Shown piece after piece: positions 17,546-24,729 of a stretch of 41,391 nt of DNA. The notes under the pieces were generated by a model that saw only the letters and a list, made by a program, of their open reading frames with translations, ran no database searches and was not told the DNA's origin. The position numbers were made by a program, and so were the translations under genes. The DNA lies in assembly GCA_019240125.1 (NCBI GenBank), contig JAFAYW010000081.1, forward strand, positions 1-41,391. Reading direction: 5' to 3'. Position 1 is the first letter of the stretch. Each line of letters begins with the position of its first letter. The DNA is from Alphaproteobacteria bacterium (GTDB taxonomy: Bacteria > Pseudomonadota > Alphaproteobacteria > ATCC43930 > CGMCC-115725).

Positions 17546-19924
17546 CTACTCGTAGCGATAGGATGACCGGCGGCCATAGCCGTCCCAGTCACCACCCTGC
17601 CCGTATGACGGCGAACCGTCACCCCATCCCGCCGCGTGCCAGAGCGTGTCCAAAAGCGGCTTGAGCAAGCGCCCAAGCGGCTTTTTCATGTCCGGCAGCT
17701 CAAGTTCCTGCGTCGTCACGACCGCCCGGTCGAAACCGGCCGACCGCCCCGCCGTCGATTTCATGAGTTTCATGCCCAGGACGTTGAACAGCGTCACCCG
17801 GACGACGACCGGCGATTCCAGTTTCAGGGCGGCGTACCCGTCCGCCACGGCGTCGAGCGTCTTCACGATACAGCGCTCAAGGGGGAACCCGCGCAGGACC
17901 GTCCCGCCCCCTTCAAGGTCGTCGAGCGTCAGCACGATCTCAACAAAGCCGTTCAGGTCGAGACGCGAACACCATTGCGACACGCGGTTCGGCAGACCGG
18001 GTTCCTCCTGCGGAGGCTGGAACCAGGTCCAGCCCTCAAGGCGCGAACGGCCGTCGATGCCGTCATACCCATCCGGCCTGAAATGATGGCCTAAAAGCTT
18101 GGGCGCTTTGGAATCGAGCCGGTGTCCCTCGAACGCGCTCGCCGGCATGACATGCAGGATCAGCCGCGGACCGTGCCGGAGGACCGTGGGCAGATCGATG
18201 CCTATGGGGAGTAGATTGAGCCGCTCGCCAAAACACGCGCGCGCCTGCTCGATCTGCTCCGGCCGAACGCGCTTTATGCTGATCGCCTCCGGCGACTCCA
18301 CCATGAATGTGACGTGGCCGGCGGCGGCATAGGCGTCGACGCCCTGCAAGACAAAGAGCCGTTCGGTGCTGGTCGCGGGGTCGATAAAGGACAGAAGCTG
18401 CGGCTCAAAACCAAGGCCGCGCACATGGGCGGCATCGGTTCCGGCGGCCACGATGTGCGCCGGGGCAATCACTTGCCGATATTGCGGATTCCCGTAGCCG
18501 TCGTGGTGGGTTTCGACCTGCGCATCGAACAGCGATAACGATGCGCAAGGGATTGCAACCTCCTGCGTCGGCGCGTTGTGATATCGGGCGATCAACTCGA
18601 ACGATCCGACGTTCCAGCGCTGCCGTAAAGGATGCGGCCATAAAGCGAGCGCCGCCGCGCGGCTGACGCGCAGATCGCCGAGATCGGGCAGCCGCGAAGG
18701 CCCGTCCTGCGACGCGTGCCGATCGCGCTCCCGCCCCTCCAACAGAAAGACAAACGTAAAGCGCGCCGCCCGCCAATAAGCCGGGTCGATCGGCGCCAGG
18801 CTCCGGAAGGACAAGGTGGAACCGCGAACGATTTCGCGGCCCCAGGCCGGCAATTGGCCGGTCGAGAGCTTGTCGAGGACATCATCGCCGACCTCGTCCC
18901 ATTCGCTGGTCGGGCCGTCCGCCTTGATGGTGGGCCGCAGATAATAAAAGAGATCGTGAATCGTCCAGTCGGGAGCGCCGCCGGCCCCGGCGATCTGTGT
19001 CAGAAGCGCGGCAGTCGTGCCGGCGTTCGGGATAACCGCCGGTTGCGGTTCCGGCACCGGGTCGTCCGTTGCGATGCCGGGTCGCCACAAGGTGGCGTTC
19101 GGAAAATCCTTGAGCTGATGGATGTCGGCGCGATAGGCCGCGAGCGCTTCATCGTGCCGACCAGCTGTCTCCAGGTCTTCCTTGGCGCGATCGCTGAGCC
19201 AGATCTCTGGGCCGGGTATAGCGTGGATCACCCGGCCCCCGTAATCGGCATTACGGCCGTGAATGTCGTTGTCCTCGGTGATCTCGACCGGGCCAGTGTG
19301 AATACCCGCGCGGATTTCCAGGTCCGGCGAGCCGGGATCGGCGTGCAGCGCGCAGGCATAATCGAACGCCGCATCGACCGACCGAAAGACCGCCATGACG
19401 CCGTCGCCCATCGTCTTCACCCGGCGGCCGCCGTTCGCGGCGATCAGGCCGTCGCTGCGTGCGAAATGCCGTTGTTTAAGCTCCAGCATGCGCCGGTCGC
19501 GCCGCGCGAGCCCAAGGCGGGTGGCACCGACCATATCCGTATAGACAATGGCGAGTATCACACGGTCACCCCCTGCCCACGCGCGCAATGAGGCTGGGGC
19601 GAGTGCCGCTCCCGCCTTTGTCTCCGGCCCGATCGTGACGACATCGTGCGGCTGGTCCGGGGCCAGGACGATCCGGCTGGAAGAGAGCAGCCGCTGATAG
19701 GCCGCGGCCATTCTGAGCCTGATTTCCTGGACCCGGTCGGCCGGCAAAGCGAGACTGACGCCATAAAGGGTGTCGAGTTCATCGCGCGAGAGGTATTTCG
19801 GAAGGGAAAGCCCGTCGCCCCCGGCGCGTCGGCGCACGAAGTCCTCGATTAGTGCGTCCAGGGCAGCGTCGGACAGCGCCAAGACGGCGTTGCCGTCCGG
19901 GTAGCGATCACTGATTTCCTTCAT
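17546..19924 (-). CDS. Class III nucleotidyl cyclase fused to a large C-terminal region
   Basis: About 792 residues from ATG 19924 (GTG 19936 alternative). Residues 121-250 are a class III adenylyl/guanylyl cyclase domain: metal ligands D130 (AIVYTDMVGATRLG) and D174 (VKTMGDGVMAVF), with IRAGIHTGPVE and DYGGRVIHA. K170 and D220 (DNDIHG) fit adenine-type specificity. The transition-state N-x3-R appears as D227-x3-R231, an unusual substitution. Residues about 315-450 end in DLGDLRVSRAAALALWP, a pattern I associate with uncharacterised alphaproteobacterial domains. Residues about 590-740 (PRLILHVMPASAFEG, GIDGRSRLEGWTWF, SPVVVRVTLFNVLG) recall the C-terminal part of AlbA_2/Schlafen-type proteins. 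The tail is glycine/tyrosine-rich. No membrane helix is present. It might be a signalling or defence protein; cytosolic. Confidence 0.85.
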   Translation of the reverse strand: MKEISDRYPDGNAVLALSDAALDALIEDFVRRRAGGDGLSLPKYLSRDELDTLYGVSLALPADRVQEIRLRMAAAYQRLLSSSRIVLAPDQPHDVVTIGPETKAGAALAPASLRAWAGGDRVILAIVYTDMVGATRLGLARRDRRMLELKQRHFARSDGLIAANGGRRVKTMGDGVMAVFRSVDAAFDYACALHADPGSPDLEIRAGIHTGPVEITEDNDIHGRNADYGGRVIHAIPGPEIWLSDRAKEDLETAGRHDEALAAYRADIHQLKDFPNATLWRPGIATDDPVPEPQPAVIPNAGTTAALLTQIAGAGGAPDWTIHDLFYYLRPTIKADGPTSEWDEVGDDVLDKLSTGQLPAWGREIVRGSTLSFRSLAPIDPAYWRAARFTFVFLLEGRERDRHASQDGPSRLPDLGDLRVSRAAALALWPHPLRQRWNVGSFELIARYHNAPTQEVAIPCASLSLFDAQVETHHDGYGNPQYRQVIAPAHIVAAGTDAAHVRGLGFEPQLLSFIDPATSTERLFVLQGVDAYAAAGHVTFMVESPEAISIKRVRPEQIEQARACFGERLNLLPIGIDLPTVLRHGPRLILHVMPASAFEGHRLDSKAPKLLGHHFRPDGYDGIDGRSRLEGWTWFQPPQEEPGLPNRVSQWCSRLDLNGFVEIVLTLDDLEGGGTVLRGFPLERCIVKTLDAVADGYAALKLESPVVVRVTLFNVLGMKLMKSTAGRSAGFDRAVVTTQELELPDMKKPLGRLLKPLLDTLWHAAGWGDGSPSYGQGGDWDGYGRRSSYRYE

Positions 19925-20156
19925 TGTTTGCCGCACCTTGAGAAAGCCCTCGGTCGCGACGATCCGCGGGCTTGATGGTGCCCTGCCCCCAATGTGCGGC
20001 GATCCACTTTGTAGCGTTCCTAATGAGTGGCGGGCTTTGCTTCGATGGCCTCAAAAGCGATCCTGCCAGCCGCCTGATCGCGGATGGCGACGCTGCCGCT
20101 TCAGTCGGCGGCGGCGTTTTCGAACGAGATGATAGCGAGTGACGGTCAGGTGTATT

Positions 20157-20173
20157 TGTACATGTATGTAATA
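20157..20173. promoter_or_regulatory. ACATGT-type motif downstream of the partition operon
   Basis: TTGTACATGTATGTAATA holds the same GTACATGT core as the cluster before parA (21367-21540). It lies 3 bases after the end of the ribbon-helix-helix gene, so related sites bracket the par operon. It may be a binding site of the partition protein. Confidence 0.45.
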
Positions 20174-20175
20174 GG

Positions 20176-20622
20176 CTAATCCCGTTGAAATCGCGTCTTG
20201 CGCCGATCCGGCACAAGGTCCTCCGGATGCACGGTGTAGCCCGCTTTCTGTAGCGCTTCCATCAGCAGGAAGTTCTTGGTTCCCTTGCCCCGTGCTGCCG
20301 TCAGGCGCAGTTCTTCGTCGAGATAATCCGGCAATTCGAAGCGGAAACTGACATAGCGCGTGCGCTGCGACGCGGCGCTTCGCGCGACTGGCGCGGGCGC
20401 ATGCAAAGGTGCGGATGCTCGGGTCTTCGCGCGCGGGATTTGAGCGTGCGCGCCATAGCTCTGCGTGATTTCCTCGACATGCCGCTCGGTATCATCGTCA
20501 TCGATCCCGGCAGGCTTGAGGCCGCGCAGATTGAGCCGAGGGCCCTCCCCCACCCGGCGCTGGCCGGCTGCGAGCAGCTCGTCAGTCGCCGGTGGGATAT
20601 CGTTCGGACGGCGGGCGCTCAT
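20176..20622 (-). CDS. Ribbon-helix-helix partner of ParA (centromere-binding candidate)
   Basis: This 148-residue protein has a basic, flexible N-terminal half (proline/alanine-rich, RAKTRASAPLHAPAPVARSA) and a C-terminal domain YVSFRFELPDYLDEELRLTA, GTKNFLLMEALQKAGY, VHPEDLVPDRRKTRF. This pattern (short strand then two helices) is what follows small ParA proteins on alphaproteobacterial plasmids. The ATG lies in ATGA overlapping the end of parA by 4 bases. The role is probably to bind the repeated ACATGT-type sites as centromere and operator; this is inferred. Confidence 0.8.
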   Translation of the reverse strand: MSARRPNDIPPATDELLAAGQRRVGEGPRLNLRGLKPAGIDDDDTERHVEEITQSYGAHAQIPRAKTRASAPLHAPAPVARSAASQRTRYVSFRFELPDYLDEELRLTAARGKGTKNFLLMEALQKAGYTVHPEDLVPDRRKTRFQRD

Positions 20623-21305
20623 GCCGCGGCCTCCGTGCCCGGCGCCTGGCGTTCCGCGATGCGTTCGATGTTGCCGACCAGCTCGGCGGTGATGGCCGCG
20701 AGGTTTTCGGCCTCGCTGCCGCCCGGCTTGAATTGCCGGGGCACCTCGCCGCGCAGGAACATCTCTTGAAACGCCGCTCGGTGCATGAGCCGGGAACTGA
20801 ATTTCGGTACATCGATATTTTCCATATCGATCCGGACGCGCTTCGCCGCTGCACTTTCGAAGCCGGGCATTACCCGCGTCCAGATCAGCGAGCGCGGTAT
20901 GTCGTAGCGCCCGAGCTCTTGCGCGTCATCGACTTGCGCCACGGTTTTCATCGCGTCGCGCGCGTCCATGATCGAGTGCTGGGCCGGGATCAGCACGAAA
21001 TGGCTTTTGGTCAAAGCCTTGACGGCGACCATAGAGCTGCCGCCCGGCAGATCGACCAGAATCATGTCGGCGGTCTGATAGGCCGTCTTCATGCGCTGCA
21101 GAATATTGCTTTCGTCGACCTCGCCGATCACGGAGAAATTCGGGATCGTCGCTTTTTCGCCGAACTTGCTGGCGTGCTGATTGAGATCGGCGTCCAGCAG
21201 CACGACGGCGTAACCGTCGAGCGCCAGCTCGGCGCCGACGCCGACGGCAAGCGTCGTTTTGGAGCAGCCACCTTTGGCGGATGCGAGACTGACAACAGCG
21301 GCCAT
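20619..21305 (-). CDS. parA: ParA-family partition ATPase
   Basis: This 228-residue small ParA/MinD-like ATPase has a deviant Walker A with signature lysine, KGGCSKTT (residues 11-18), an A' motif LLDADLNQHASKF and Walker B MILVDLPGG. It lacks an N-terminal HTH, so it is the short type Ib-like form whose partner does the autoregulation. The ATG (21305) sits behind a purine-rich GGGGGGACC. It is first in a two-gene operon with the ribbon-helix-helix gene and follows a 170-bp array of repeated sites. It moves plasmid copies over the nucleoid. Confidence 0.94.
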   Translation of the reverse strand: MAAVVSLASAKGGCSKTTLAVGVGAELALDGYAVVLLDADLNQHASKFGEKATIPNFSVIGEVDESNILQRMKTAYQTADMILVDLPGGSSMVAVKALTKSHFVLIPAQHSIMDARDAMKTVAQVDDAQELGRYDIPRSLIWTRVMPGFESAAAKRVRIDMENIDVPKFSSRLMHRAAFQEMFLRGEVPRQFKPGGSEAENLAAITAELVGNIERIAERQAPGTEAAA

Positions 21306-21366
21306 AAGGTCCCCCCAACCTTAAAACAGCGAATTCCCTGCCAGTGGCATACGCCAGAGGATTAAC

Positions 21367-21540
21367 CTGTACAAGTGTGTAAGAGTACAGATGCGTATCT
21401 ATGTGGCTTCCGGCGCCCAGTGGCGGTCAAAGCGGTGCGGCAAACCCGAGGGGAGTGCCGATACATGTATTAATGTCAGGATAGGCAAGAGTACATGTGT
21501 AAATATACCTGTGTAAGTAAACATGTATTCGAATACATGA
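21367..21540. repeat. Array of ACATGT/GTGTAA repeats and an 18-bp palindrome (centromere/operator candidate)
   Basis: At least five related motifs precede parA: TGTACAAGTGTGTAAG (21369), GATACATGTATTAAT (21460), AGTACATGTGTAAAT (21490), ATACCTGTGTAAGTA (21504) and the perfect palindrome CATGTATTCGAATACATG (21522-21539). The common core is TACATGTGTAA. Repeats next to a small ParA and a ribbon-helix-helix protein are the normal place for a plasmid centromere that doubles as operator. Binding is inferred. Confidence 0.65.
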
Positions 21541-21747
21541 ACCTGCCTTGAAGGAATGAGCCGGTTCGATTCGTGAAAACGACTCGAAACCCACGGTGCG
21601 GGGCAAACTTTCCGCATCCGAAACAAGCCGCAGAAACTATAGCAAAATCAGTTCTCTAGCAGCGCGCCTAGCTCGCCACGCCTTCTCCAGCACCAGATGT
21701 TGCGTATAGTCCCGGTTGCTAGCGACTCAGCCCCCAGGAGGAGCCTC

Positions 21748-21951
21748 ATGGAACCGACGACCGCATTCCCAACTGACAAGCACCGCGCATACCGGCGCCG
21801 TCTTGTAGCGAATGGGAAGCATCAAGTCGTCGTCGCGCTGCCGCAGGAGATCGTGGCTCTTCTTGACGAATTCCGGGAACGCCAGGGGCTGCGCAACCGC
21901 AGCCAGGCGGTCGTGCAACTGATCGAACGAGGGAGGGCCGCCGCCCAGTAA
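21748..21951 (+). CDS. Small ribbon-helix-helix (CopG-like) DNA-binding protein
   Basis: This 67-residue protein starts at ATG 21748 behind CAGGAGGAG, a strong ribosome site; an upstream ATG at 21697 lacks one. The sequence HQVVVALPQEIVALLDEF followed by GLRNRSQAVVQLIERG is a ribbon-helix-helix: one strand, then two helices. Such proteins on plasmids regulate copy number or partition. It stands alone between the par sites and repC and is followed at once by a strong terminator, so it may control repC or the par array; that is inferred. Confidence 0.85.
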   Translation: MEPTTAFPTDKHRAYRRRLVANGKHQVVVALPQEIVALLDEFRERQGLRNRSQAVVQLIERGRAAAQ

Positions 21952-21967
21952 CCGCAACCAGAAACGA

Positions 21968-21997
21968 GAAAGCCCGCCTTGCCGGGCGGGCTTTCTT
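21968..21997 (+). terminator. Rho-independent terminator after the RHH gene
   Basis: Perfect 11-bp arms, GAAAGCCCGCC (21968-21978) and GGCGGGCTTTC (21985-21995), with a 6-base loop, lie 17 bases after the stop. They isolate the small gene from repC. Confidence 0.85.
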
Positions 21998-22068
21998 AAT
22001 TCGTGACGGGCCTCGAAAGGCAACCGTTGGGATCATCTTCGCAGCCCCCAACCTAGCTCCGAGTCGCC

Positions 22069-22104
22069 GTTTTCGTCAACGGAAATTGCCGTTTCCGTTA
22101 ACGG
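22069..22104. promoter_or_regulatory. Paired 14-bp repeats and hairpin before repC
   Basis: GTTTTCGTCAACGG (22069-22082) and GTTTCCGTTAACGG (22091-22104) match at 12 of 14 positions and start 22 bp apart, two helical turns. Between them AACGGAAA (22078-22085) and TTTCCGTT (22092-22099) form an inverted repeat. They lie 44-79 bases before the repC start and may be operator or iteron-like sites. Confidence 0.5.
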
Positions 22105-22147
22105 GAGAGGCTTGCCCGTCGCGACCAACCCCAGAGGAGGAAGCGAC

Positions 22148-23479
22148 ATGGCACAGGAAAATTGCGCCCACGAGGCGCCACAGGCGAGGTTTGCCCAAAA
22201 GGTTACCGGGTTCCGGCGGATGACGCCGGGATTATTGCGCGCCGACCATTCGGCCGAGGTATTTGCCGGGCTACCCGCTGGCGTCACCTTGCAGGGCCAG
22301 TTGCTCGCGGCGCTTAAAGACGCCGCGCCGCGGCTCGGTATCTCGCCGCGGCTGGTGCATGCCGTCGACTGGCTGTTTCGCTTTACCCAGCCGCAGGATT
22401 GGCAGAAGGGCAGCCGCCCGATCGTGTGGCCCTCGGCCCGCATGCAACGCGACGCGCTCGGGCTCGAAGCCAGCCAGGCCAAAGCAATCAACCGCCGCCT
22501 GATCGAGCTTGGCCTGATCACGATGAAAGACAGTCCCAACGGCAAACGCTACGGGCAACGCGATCTCAAAGGCCGCATCGTCGAGGCCTACGGCTTCGAT
22601 CTGTCGCCGCTCGCTGCCCGCTATGCCGAGTTCCGGCGTCTGGCCGAGGAGGGGAGGGCGATCCGGCTGGCGATGGGGCAATTGCGCCGCCGCGCCACGA
22701 TCGCCCGCAAAGCCATCCGTCAGATCCTCGAGACCGCCGCCGAATACGGTTTCACCGGCGAGGAATGGGTCAATCTACGGCGCGATAGCGAGGCTCTGGG
22801 GCGCGCGTTGAAGGAGGTGGAGCGGGTCGATGAGATGGAGACCGGTGTTGGCAGCCTGGAGCGCCGGCAGCGCGAAGCGCGCGAGCGTCTCGAGGGCCTT
22901 CTCGGTGCGGTTCATAAAGACCCCATGGGGGCGGAAAATCGGCCCCACTATAACACCTACAAACCAACCCCTGATCCTGAACAGGATACGGTAATCGCAG
23001 CCAAAGAATGTAGCAGGGAGGGGGAGGGGCCAGGTCTTTCAGCTCCAACGACGGTGCCGCGGCATCATCGGACCGACCGGGGCATGGTGCACGGCATCGC
23101 CGCCGATGAATTGCCGCGCCTCGCGCCGCAGCTGAAACGCTATCTGCGCCGCGCCAGCCCGACCTGGCCGGAATTGCACGATGCCGCCGACTGGTTGCGG
23201 CACGATCTGGGGGTCTCGAAATCGCTGTGGGGCGAGGCTTGTGTCACCATGGGCCGCGATCTGGCGGCGGTCGCACTGGCAATCGTCTCAACCAAGGACC
23301 CCGAGCATTTCACGGGCTCGCCGGGCGGGTACTTCCACGGCATGGTCGCCAAGGCCCGGGCCGGGGAACTGTATCTCGAGCGGACCGTCTGGGCCTTGCG
23401 CCGCGCCGCGCAACCGGCTGGCCAGCACCGGGCGGTCAGAAGCGGGGATCGCGCGCCGCGCGACCGGGCCGGGGCATGA
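22148..23479 (+). CDS. repC: RepC replication initiator
   Basis: About 443 residues from ATG 22148, behind GAGGAGGAAG; an ATG at 22112 has no such site. RepC-family signatures are clear: GFRRMTPGLLRADHSAEVF, SPRLVHAVDWLFRFTQPQDW, ALGLEASQAKAINRRLIELG, LITMKDSPNGKRYGQRD and GRIVEAYGFDLSPLAARYAEF. The first 170 residues hold the winged-helix DNA-binding part. In repABC plasmids RepC binds an origin inside its own gene. Here it is not in a repABC operon; parA and its partner are separate and opposite. The C-terminal part (LPRLAPQLKRYLRRASPTW) matches the family end. It is essential for replication. Confidence 0.93.
   Translation: MAQENCAHEAPQARFAQKVTGFRRMTPGLLRADHSAEVFAGLPAGVTLQGQLLAALKDAAPRLGISPRLVHAVDWLFRFTQPQDWQKGSRPIVWPSARMQRDALGLEASQAKAINRRLIELGLITMKDSPNGKRYGQRDLKGRIVEAYGFDLSPLAARYAEFRRLAEEGRAIRLAMGQLRRRATIARKAIRQILETAAEYGFTGEEWVNLRRDSEALGRALKEVERVDEMETGVGSLERRQREARERLEGLLGAVHKDPMGAENRPHYNTYKPTPDPEQDTVIAAKECSREGEGPGLSAPTTVPRHHRTDRGMVHGIAADELPRLAPQLKRYLRRASPTWPELHDAADWLRHDLGVSKSLWGEACVTMGRDLAAVALAIVSTKDPEHFTGSPGGYFHGMVAKARAGELYLERTVWALRRAAQPAGQHRAVRSGDRAPRDRAGA
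22930..22990. other. Candidate replication origin inside repC
   Basis: A locally AT-richer stretch within repC (around CTATAACACCTACAAACC) next to an inverted repeat ATCCTG/CAGGAT (22974-22987). RepC origins of repABC plasmids lie in such a place in the middle of repC. The assignment is by analogy only. Confidence 0.35.
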
Positions 23480-23752
23480 CGATGATGGCCGGCATGATGG
23501 CTCTTTCGCGGGCCCGCGAAGCAGGGACCTCGATTGGACGGGCGCCCTACGACCCACTCCGGCGCTGTGGGGCAGGGGCTGTGCCCTCGCGGCGGTATCC
23601 CCGGCTTTCGGTCCCCCGGAACAAGACCGGGCGCCCTGCAAGCCGGGTGATCCCCCTCCGCCGCTCGCCCCGCCGCCGCCGAAGCCTCGGGCCGTATCCG
23701 GACGCCATCGAGGCCCCATACCGGGGCCTTCAACAAGCGAAAGGAGACAGTC
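23480..23752. other. Intergenic region between repC and the DUF736 gene
   Basis: This 273-base, GC-rich stretch has no supported gene. A longer frame across it is read through from inside repC in another frame and shows no family pattern. GAAAGGAGA at about 23740 is the ribosome site of the next gene. Confidence 0.4.
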
Positions 23753-24103
23753 ATGATTATCGGCAATTTCACCTACAACCAGGCCCGGGATATCTACACC
23801 GGCGAGCTTTCGACCCTCACGGTCACGGCCCGTCCGCTGGTGTTCCAGCCGAACGAAGCGAAGGGCGACAAGGCCAAGCGCCAACCGCATTACCGCATCG
23901 TCAGCCCGGCCCAGGGCGGCGATGTCGAAATCGGTGCCGCGTGGAAAAAGCACAGCGACGAGGGCCGGGAATATCTCTCGGTGACCCTCGCCGATCCGGC
24001 GCTGCCGCAGCCGATCAACTGCGCCATGGTGGCGTCCAGCGAGAGCATCGAGGCGTTTATCCTCGTCTGGTCACGCGAAACCCGCAAAGCGAAGACGGCT
24101 TAA
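23753..24103 (+). CDS. DUF736 family protein
   Basis: This 116-residue protein matches the DUF736 pattern from end to end: MIIGNFTYNQARDIYTGELS, HYRIVSPAQGGDVEIGAAWK, REYLSVTLADPALPQPINC and FILVWSRE. The strong ribosome site AAAGGAGA precedes the ATG. DUF736 genes are common on alphaproteobacterial plasmids and integrative elements near replication or transfer genes; their function is unknown. It is convergent with the traD-like gene, with a hairpin terminator between them. Confidence 0.93.
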   Translation: MIIGNFTYNQARDIYTGELSTLTVTARPLVFQPNEAKGDKAKRQPHYRIVSPAQGGDVEIGAAWKKHSDEGREYLSVTLADPALPQPINCAMVASSESIEAFILVWSRETRKAKTA

Positions 24104-24116
24104 TCGCCGGCAGCCG

Positions 24117-24139
24117 GGGCGGCCCGCACAGGGCCGCCC
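24117..24139. terminator. Terminator hairpin between convergent genes
   Basis: Perfect 9-bp arms, GGGCGGCCC (24117-24125) and GGGCCGCCC (24131-24139), with a 5-base loop, lie between the DUF736 gene and the traD-like gene, and could act on both strands. Confidence 0.65.
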
Positions 24140-24161
24140 TTAGCGCTGCTCACAGCTTGCC

Positions 24162-24503
24162 TTAAGGCGCTGGCGAGGTCCCGGCGGCGGTTTCGCGGCC
24201 CGCCATCTCGAATTCGACAACGGGATCGGGAGGTAATGGCACGGTCAAACACTCGAACAACGCGCGGTCATGTGGGCGCACGACGTATTCGTCGAGCAGG
24301 CGGTACAAAAGGCGCCCGAATTCGCTGTCGCGGTTCTTCTCGAAATGCTCCAACGCGAGAGCGCCGGCGATGACCTTGCGGCGGGTATCGGCCTTGCGTT
24401 CGGCTTGCTTTTCGCGCGCCTCGAGGGCTTTCAATTGCGCATCGAGTTGGGCGCGTTTGTCGCGCAATGTTTGGAGCCTGTCCTGTCGCGATTGTCGAGC
24501 CAT
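24162..24503 (-). CDS. traD: TraD/TraC-like small mobilisation protein
   Basis: 113 residues from ATG 24503 in this call; the frame is open to 24599 but the upstream part lacks family resemblance. Residues 1-45 (ARQSRQDRLQTLRDKRAQ, LDAQLKALEAREKQAERK) form a coiled coil as in TraC-like accessory proteins. DTRRKVIAGALALEHFEKN matches the TraD motif of Ti-type plasmids (RRK...GA...). It lies divergently from traA across the oriT region, the Ti layout (traCD | oriT | traA). The likely role is an auxiliary factor at oriT in relaxosome assembly. Confidence 0.75.
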   Translation of the reverse strand: MARQSRQDRLQTLRDKRAQLDAQLKALEAREKQAERKADTRRKVIAGALALEHFEKNRDSEFGRLLYRLLDEYVVRPHDRALFECLTVPLPPDPVVEFEMAGRETAAGTSPAP

Positions 24504-24616
24504 GGGACATGCAGCGAATCGAGATTGGGGAGATAGGGTCTCACAAGCCTGGATCGTCTGCAATCGGCAGTTGTAGAGAGCCCTATCCCCCAGTAGCATC
24601 CCGAGCAGATTTGCGA

Positions 24617-24644
24617 AGGGCGCACTTACGCATTAGCTGCGCAA
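24617..24644 (-). other. oriT: Origin of transfer: nick region and hairpin
   Basis: On the minus strand GTAAGTGCGCCCT (24629-24617) matches the nick core of the RSF1010/Ti oriT family, with expected cleavage between TAAGTGCG and CCCT. An imperfect hairpin TTGCGCA/TGCGTAA (24644-24626) lies just before it, as in that family. It sits in the divergent gap between traD-like and traA, where Ti plasmids have oriT. Sequence and place agree; cleavage is inferred. Confidence 0.85.
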
Positions 24645-24729
24645 TGCAATGTGCTTTGGTGGCATTGTGCCGCGTCCTGATCGGGTGGTTAGCGGAACAG
24701 GTCTTGGCAGAGGAACGGCAAGATCGGGC

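Noticed and set aside
18716..19591. 291-codon plus-strand ORF antisense to the cyclase
   Set aside because: GC-rich shadow frame; the minus-strand protein has clear cyclase motifs over the same DNA.
23227..24165. 312-codon plus-strand ORF across repC end and DUF736
   Set aside because: Wrong frame relative to both recognised genes, arginine/proline-rich as expected for a shadow frame.
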